A stretch of DNA of 64,000 nucleotides from Holophagaceae bacterium (lineage in GTDB: Bacteria > Acidobacteriota > Holophagae > Holophagales > Holophagaceae): assembly GCA_016722505.1 (NCBI GenBank), contig JADKJH010000004.1, forward strand, positions 124,001 to 188,000. Direction: 5' to 3'. Each line of letters starts with the position of its first letter. Within the stretch, counting starts at the first letter, position 1. The notes beneath the pieces are model-generated. The model saw only the letters and a program-made list of their open reading frames with translations, did not search any database and was not told where the DNA came from. Below are positions 59,644 through 64,000 of this stretch, piece after piece. Made by a program: the position numbers and the translations under genes.

Positions 59644-61044
59644 TTACCACCAAGCCTCGATCTGGGCGCCAAAAGTCAGACCGCTGGTGAGCGGATTTCC
59701 CGCCGAATCCTTGGCGCCACTGAACTGGCCAGCATCCACGGGCCCCCAGCGGTTGGCTTCCTTGTTCCAGGAGGCCTTGGTCACGAACAGGCGGATCACC
59801 GGCCGGGACCAGAAACTGGCCTGGGGGCTCCACTGCAGGGCGAGTGTCTGCTTCAAGAGGTGGCGGTTCTCGGCTTCGGATGAGAATTTCAGTTGGTCCC
59901 TGCCGATTTCGTACGCCACGCTGAAGTTCTTGGTGAAGAAATAGGTGGGGCGGACGCCGATGGAGATCCACTTCTGGCTAGCCCAGGTATCCGCGCTCCC
60001 GTCGGCGTTCGTTTTATCCGCATCCGGGGTTGTCTGGTTTCGGTAAATCACCGTGCCCTGCATCTCGAGGTTGGCGATCGGCTTGATGTAGAAGATATCC
60101 ATCGCTTCGACCCACTTGTGGTCGGTCCTCACATCAGGGTTGTACCAATTCCAGAAGGTCGAACCATTGCCGTGGGTGATGTAGACCTTGTTGTCCCCGC
60201 CAAGCACCCCGGATTGGTTGTAAAGGAGGCTGAACTGGGTTCCGCTGTTGCTGTTGGAGGGGTTTTCGACACTAGCTTTGCTCCTGGCGTCGTTGTACTG
60301 GGCCCCGACGGTCAGAGTGCCACCGGACCAGAGATTGATGTCGGAAAGACGCAGATCATGCGAACCAATGACCGTTCCTTGCCGGTTGTACTGGTCCACT
60401 TGGGGTGTGCCTGGCCAGTGTCCCGTGCCCCAGCCCGTGTCCACATTTCCCGTATCGTGCTGAATGAAGGCATAGTGCAGTTTGCCGAAACCAAGGTCGA
60501 TGTTCTCGATGCCGACGCCATCGCCGCTGTTGTTCCAATACCACTGATCCCGGATATGGAGGTCCTGGCGCATATAGAAGCGCCGTCCTGCCCAGAGGGT
60601 CGCATCCTTGAATGGGCCGGTTTTGCCGAAGATGCCCGTGGCCTCACCCCAACCTTCCCGGAGCCAGACCTGCTGATTGGCGTTGGAAAGCATCGAATGG
60701 TCCACATTTCCACCCGCATCCGAGGATGCATCGCGGGTGGCGTAGTACTGCCTGAAGGATGGCCGGAAGTGGAGTTTGAAAGTGGTGCCGCCCTTGTCAA
60801 AAGCGCGCACGTCCATTGCGAGTTCGAGGTAATTGTCGGACTCGTTGCCAAGGCGGTAGCCGGGGCCGGCCGTTGGGCTGTCGCCGGTGTTGGGCAGAAC
60901 AAAAGAAACCTGTTCCCCGCCGTTGGAGGATCTGCCGACTCCCGCCCGCATGTAGCCATGCAGTTCAAAAACGTCCTGGGCGAACAGGGGTCCGGAGATC
61001 AAGGCCAGGGGTAGGGCTGCCTGGAAAAGGAGTTTGCGCTTCAT
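59644..61044 (-). CDS. lamB: Maltoporin (LamB-type outer-membrane porin)
   Basis: 466 residues from ATG 61044, behind AGGAGG. Signal peptide LLFQAALPLALISGPLFA, mature start VFELHGYMRAGVG as in LamB. Alternating hydrophobic beta strands run to a C-terminal tryptophan (EAWW), typical of porins (usually F/W). Aromatic segments WAGRRFYMRQDLHIRDQWYW resemble the greasy slide. It brings maltodextrins across the outer membrane. Sits between the cytoplasmic glucosidase and the anchored amylase. Confidence 0.95.
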   Translation of the reverse strand: MKRKLLFQAALPLALISGPLFAQDVFELHGYMRAGVGRSSNGGEQVSFVLPNTGDSPTAGPGYRLGNESDNYLELAMDVRAFDKGGTTFKLHFRPSFRQYYATRDASSDAGGNVDHSMLSNANQQVWLREGWGEATGIFGKTGPFKDATLWAGRRFYMRQDLHIRDQWYWNNSGDGVGIENIDLGFGKLHYAFIQHDTGNVDTGWGTGHWPGTPQVDQYNRQGTVIGSHDLRLSDINLWSGGTLTVGAQYNDARSKASVENPSNSNSGTQFSLLYNQSGVLGGDNKVYITHGNGSTFWNWYNPDVRTDHKWVEAMDIFYIKPIANLEMQGTVIYRNQTTPDADKTNADGSADTWASQKWISIGVRPTYFFTKNFSVAYEIGRDQLKFSSEAENRHLLKQTLALQWSPQASFWSRPVIRLFVTKASWNKEANRWGPVDAGQFSGAKDSAGNPLTSGLTFGAQIEAWW

Positions 61045-61167
61045 TGAATTGCCTCCTGAAGTGAGCCGCGCTGCGGCAGGGGTGGGTAAAGGGTTTTTAC
61101 GAGTCCAAAGCCTTGGTCGGCTGTGGGGTTGCTGCATTCAATTCAAAAACAGAGCGGCATGGGAACC

Positions 61168-62826
61168 TCACTCCCCTTGCCCGAAGAATCCCCCCCAGGG
61201 TGGGAGATACAGTTGACGGCCTTCGACCCGGGCCTCTTCGAGGCCATGGCCGGTGAGTGCATTTATGCGGGCAGGTAGAGTGAATTGGGCCGGATCTGGC
61301 CCCAGGTTGAATACGGCGATTAGACGTTGGCCATCTGCTTTGCGCTCTATGGCCAGCACAGGTTCCTCAGCCGCAAGGAAGCGAATGGAACCGCGGCAAA
61401 GGGGGATTTGAGTTCGCCGCCAAGCGAGGAAATTCTGATTAAAGTGAAGAACAGAGCCAGGCGACAGCGATTGCGTCTCCACAGATTTCGGAAGATGCTC
61501 CGAGGGCAATGGCAACCACGGTTCGACTTCTGAGAAGCCACCATGAGGCGCCCCAGCGGTCCATGGGATGGGTGTGCGGCAACCATCGCGCCCCAGGTAA
61601 TCTGGCCAAAAGGAAATGCCATAGGGGTCTACCAACCGGTCGAAGGGCACCTCTGCCTCCGGCAACCCCAGTTCTTCCCCTTGATAAATGCAGAAGCTGC
61701 CACGGAGGGCGCTGAGCATGGCCATCAGGATTTTCGCGAAAGCCGGATCGTCTGTGCCATTTGTGCCCTTGCCCCACCGGGTGACCACCCGGACACAGTC
61801 GTGGTTGGAGAGGGACCAACATCCCCAGCCATTCCCCGGTTTGATGTGTTTTTCGAATTCACCCACCACCTCGCGGATCCGGCCCGCGCTGAATTCGGTG
61901 GTGAACAGTTTGAAACCGTAGGCCATGTGCAGCTTGTCGCCATCCGCGGTGTACTCCGCCATGGTGGGCAAGGAATCCTCATCTCCGACCTCTCCGACTC
62001 CCACCGCGCCGTATTCGTCCAATAGGACACGCAACCGTTTCAGGAATGGGAGCGTTTCTGGTTGGGACTTGTCGTGCTTGTGGATCTGGAATCCATAGGG
62101 GTTCCCTGGGCGCACCGTGGACAACTGCGAATCCTTCAGCTTGGCTGGAGGGTTGTTCCGCAAACGAAGATCGTGGAAGTAGAAATTGCATGCATCGAAG
62201 CGGAATCCGTCCACACCCCGTTCCAGCCAGAACCGGGATTCTTCGAGAAGCTGGTCCTGGGCGGGCTGGTGGTGGAAATTGAGGTCGGGTTGCGAGGTGA
62301 GGAAATTGTGGAGGTAATACTGCCGGCGTCGGGAATCCCAAGCCCAGGCCGAGCCCCCGAAGACCGACTGCCAATTGTTGGGAGGCGTTCCATCGGGGCG
62401 AGGATCAGCCCAGATGTACCAATCGGCCTTCTCGCCCTCTCGGCTGCTCCTGCTCTCCTTGAACCAAGGGTGCTGGTCGGATGTGTGCGACAGCACTTGG
62501 TCAATCAACACCTTCAGGCCAAGCTGGTGGGCCTTCTCTACGAGTTGATCAAAATCCGCGAGGGTTCCGAAAATGGGATCCACATTGCGAAAGTCTGAAA
62601 CGTCGTAACCAAAATCTTTCATGGGGGACGTGAAAAATGGGGAAATCCAAATCGCGTCGACCCCAAGGTCGGCTATGTAAGGCAATCGAGTGGTGATTCC
62701 GGGCAGATCACCCACGCCGTCGCCGTTGGTGTCTTGAAAGCTCCTGGGATAAATCTGGTATATCGCTGCCCCGCGCCACCAATCGGGGTTGCTATGCCAG
62801 GGATGGACCTGAATTTGCTGATTCAT
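61168..62826 (-). CDS. Cytoplasmic alpha-glucosidase / oligo-1,6-glucosidase (GH13)
   Basis: 552 residues, no signal peptide. GH13 catalytic set: D in GFRFDACNFYF, E in VGEVGDED and D in SNHDCVR. The start AAIYQIYPRSFQDTNGDGVGDLPGI is that of the MalA/oligo-1,6-glucosidase subfamily, which hydrolyses maltose and short dextrins to glucose in the cytoplasm. First gene of the leftward maltodextrin run, divergent from glk across a region with LacI-type operators. Confidence 0.93.
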   Translation of the reverse strand: MNQQIQVHPWHSNPDWWRGAAIYQIYPRSFQDTNGDGVGDLPGITTRLPYIADLGVDAIWISPFFTSPMKDFGYDVSDFRNVDPIFGTLADFDQLVEKAHQLGLKVLIDQVLSHTSDQHPWFKESRSSREGEKADWYIWADPRPDGTPPNNWQSVFGGSAWAWDSRRRQYYLHNFLTSQPDLNFHHQPAQDQLLEESRFWLERGVDGFRFDACNFYFHDLRLRNNPPAKLKDSQLSTVRPGNPYGFQIHKHDKSQPETLPFLKRLRVLLDEYGAVGVGEVGDEDSLPTMAEYTADGDKLHMAYGFKLFTTEFSAGRIREVVGEFEKHIKPGNGWGCWSLSNHDCVRVVTRWGKGTNGTDDPAFAKILMAMLSALRGSFCIYQGEELGLPEAEVPFDRLVDPYGISFWPDYLGRDGCRTPIPWTAGAPHGGFSEVEPWLPLPSEHLPKSVETQSLSPGSVLHFNQNFLAWRRTQIPLCRGSIRFLAAEEPVLAIERKADGQRLIAVFNLGPDPAQFTLPARINALTGHGLEEARVEGRQLYLPPWGGFFGQGE

Positions 62827-62925
62827 AGGATCTCGTTCATTTCCAAGGGATTTATCATGGCTTTTTACAAGTAAATTCTTCAGGAAGGATTCGGGGGTTG
62901 TGACTGATCAGCGAGTTGGACATGG

Positions 62926-62941
62926 TTGTAACCGGTTACAA
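62926..62941. promoter_or_regulatory. LacI-type operator 1
   Basis: TTGTAACCGGTTACAA, a perfect 16-bp palindrome with the central CG of LacI-family operators. Lies about 100 bp before the glucosidase ATG. Confidence 0.7.
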
Positions 62942-63008
62942 TGGTTGGAAAGAAAAAACCCGAGCATGGAGCCTCAGTCGTGCATCGTGGAAGCACACAC
63001 CGGGGAAA

Positions 63009-63022
63009 TGAAACCGGTTACA
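63009..63022. promoter_or_regulatory. LacI-type operator 2
   Basis: TGAAACCGGTTACA, the same core as operator 1 with one asymmetric pair (12 of 14 symmetric). Centre is about 82 bp from operator 1, near eight helical turns. Confidence 0.6.
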
Positions 63023-63047
63023 GGAAAGACACGCAATGGTTCAACCT

Positions 63048-63076
63048 TTGACACAATCCTGTCAACCAAGAATTTT
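63048..63076 (+). promoter_or_regulatory. Candidate glk promoter and TTGACA dyad
   Basis: TTGACA at 63048-63053 with a weak AATTTT 17 bases downstream. TTGACACAATCCTGTCAA also forms a 6-6-6 dyad that could be another regulator site. Confidence 0.35.
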
Positions 63077-63140
63077 TGATGACTTCTTTTTCGTTGACCA
63101 GGCACTGACTTAGTTGTTTTCCTTCTCCCCTGAGATATCC

Positions 63141-64000
63141 ATGCCCCTAGAAAACCCAGAGATGGTCATCCTGGCCGCGGATGTCGGCGGCACGAACCTG
63201 AATCTTGCCCTTGCGACCATGCGGGAGGGGCGGTTCGGAATACTTCGAAAGGCCAGTTTTCCAACCAAGGTGGAGGAATCCCTGCAAGGGCCGGTCCTTC
63301 GATTCCTGGAAAACTGCGCACAGCGAGGAATCTCTGAAAAACCTGATATAGCCTGCATTTCTGGGGCCGGCCCCGTCCATGACAAGTACATTCCGCTGAC
63401 GAACGCACCTTGGGATATTGATGGCAGGGCCCTTGAACGAAAGCTTGGGATTCCTGTTCACGTGGTCAACGATTTCACCGCGGTCTGCCATGGAATCCTG
63501 CTCCTGGATCTGAAGGACGAGTCGCAATTACTGACTATTCCCCATCTGGATGCATCCGTCCCCACTGTGGATCCGCATGGAACCGCCGTCATCGTTGGGG
63601 CTGGGACGGGACTGGGCGTTGGCTATGTGGTGCGCATCGGGGATACGCCCCACGTCTTTCCCAGCGAGGGCGGGCACATTGGGCTTCCCTTGCTTGATGA
63701 GGAGACCATCGAGCTCTGGAAATACCTCCGTGCCAGCTGTCCCGCGGCGCCAGGAGCTGAATCCGCGGTATCGGGCCCGGGCATCGGGAACATATTTTCC
63801 TTCTTGGTTGATTCAGGGCGGATCGCGAAGACTTCGATCATCCATTCCATCCTCGATCTGCCTGTGGAAGAGCGTCCTGCGGCGATCGCGCAGCAGGCCA
63901 GCCTCGAGCCAACCTGCGCACGGGCGATGGGCACTTTCGTTGATCTCTATGCCCGCGTCTGCGCGGATCTCTGTGCGGTCTTCATGCCTCGGGGCGGACT
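63141..64000 (+). CDS. glk: Glucokinase, 3' end cut by window
   Basis: Phosphorylates glucose from maltodextrin breakdown for Zwf. Reading frame is open from ATG 63141 to the window edge (286 codons). ROK-independent bacterial Glk class: DVGGTNLNLAL phosphate loop, SGAGPVHDKY, LTNAPWDI, VVNDFTAVCHGI with catalytic D, GAGTGLGVGY and EGGHIGLP. The C-terminal quarter is not visible. Divergent from the glucosidase and downstream of the LacI-type operators, so probably coregulated with the maltodextrin genes. Confidence 0.95.
   Translation, partial: MPLENPEMVILAADVGGTNLNLALATMREGRFGILRKASFPTKVEESLQGPVLRFLENCAQRGISEKPDIACISGAGPVHDKYIPLTNAPWDIDGRALERKLGIPVHVVNDFTAVCHGILLLDLKDESQLLTIPHLDASVPTVDPHGTAVIVGAGTGLGVGYVVRIGDTPHVFPSEGGHIGLPLLDEETIELWKYLRASCPAAPGAESAVSGPGIGNIFSFLVDSGRIAKTSIIHSILDLPVEERPAAIAQQASLEPTCARAMGTFVDLYARVCADLCAVFMPRGG

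Larger units (their letters stand above)
62827..63140. promoter_or_regulatory. Divergent control region between glucosidase and glk
   Basis: 314 bp without a gene. It holds two CCGG-centred palindromes, one TTGACA/TGTCAA dyad and AT-rich stretches suited to promoters in both directions. No gene for a LacI-family protein is in the window. Confidence 0.7.

Noticed and set aside
59637..59650. ACCGGTTA at the lamB stop as a third LacI-type operator
   Set aside because: Only one half of the palindrome is present and the position overlaps coding sequence.
59893..61014. 373-codon open frame opposite lamB
   Set aside because: Shadow of lamB, no recognisable features.

Overview
The window is GC-rich, densely coded DNA from a Gram-negative bacterium: it has lipoproteins, signal peptides, a maltoporin and an MalEFGK2 importer. 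There is no rRNA, so the taxonomy is inference only. The mix of genes (HexR-type Entner-Doudoroff operon, monomeric isocitrate dehydrogenase, biosynthetic SpeA, DUF3857/transglutaminase proteins, Ser/Thr kinase with a TPR-like tail, many Ig-like lipoproteins) would fit an Acidobacteriota of the Holophagae/Geothrix type.

Layout. 1-7.8 kb: ispH (cut by the window edge), a heme/NO-type Crp/Fnr regulator divergent from the iron-sulfur repair gene ric, an RsbW-like anti-sigma kinase, polA, purD and a DinB-fold protein. 7.8-18.4 kb: two large secreted proteins (a repeat protein and an Ig-like lipoprotein), an atypical MocR regulator, a membrane Ser/Thr kinase, a second DinB protein and a SHOCT-tailed secreted protein. 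18.5-22.7 kb: tandem DUF3857/transglutaminase proteins and a fibronectin-III fragment. 22.7-32 kb: housekeeping genes icd, speA, queG, pgsA, DUF502, an SDR, glpD and tRNA-Arg(ACG). 32-39.9 kb: YbaK-like deacylase, two phospholipase-D-like proteins, gamma-glutamyltransferase, an EamA transporter and three small unknowns.

39.9-64 kb is one carbohydrate island. eda-edd run left and zwf-pgl-hexR-gap run right from a 108-bp divergent promoter that carries two 15-bp HexR-like palindromes. From 62.8 kb down to 46.5 kb eleven leftward genes form a complete maltodextrin system: cytoplasmic alpha-glucosidase, LamB porin, surface alpha-amylase, MalK, MalE, MalF, MalG, a stand-alone secreted PUD/CBM41 protein, a MalS-like periplasmic amylase, alpha-glucan phosphorylase and a lipoprotein pullulanase. 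Glucokinase starts divergently at 63.1 kb, and the region between carries LacI-type palindromes. Read together: starch is cut outside, dextrins enter by LamB and MalEFGK, are split to glucose and glucose-1-phosphate inside, phosphorylated by Glk, and oxidised through Zwf-Pgl-Edd-Eda to pyruvate and glyceraldehyde-3-phosphate, which GapA takes on.

A caution for users: at least six genes are broken by single-base indels as sequenced (secreted repeat protein, first DUF3857 protein, ybaK-like, ggt, second PLD, edd). Where the break can be placed, it mostly lies in or next to a short homopolymer and the protein is otherwise intact. This looks more like residual long-read sequencing error than gene decay.
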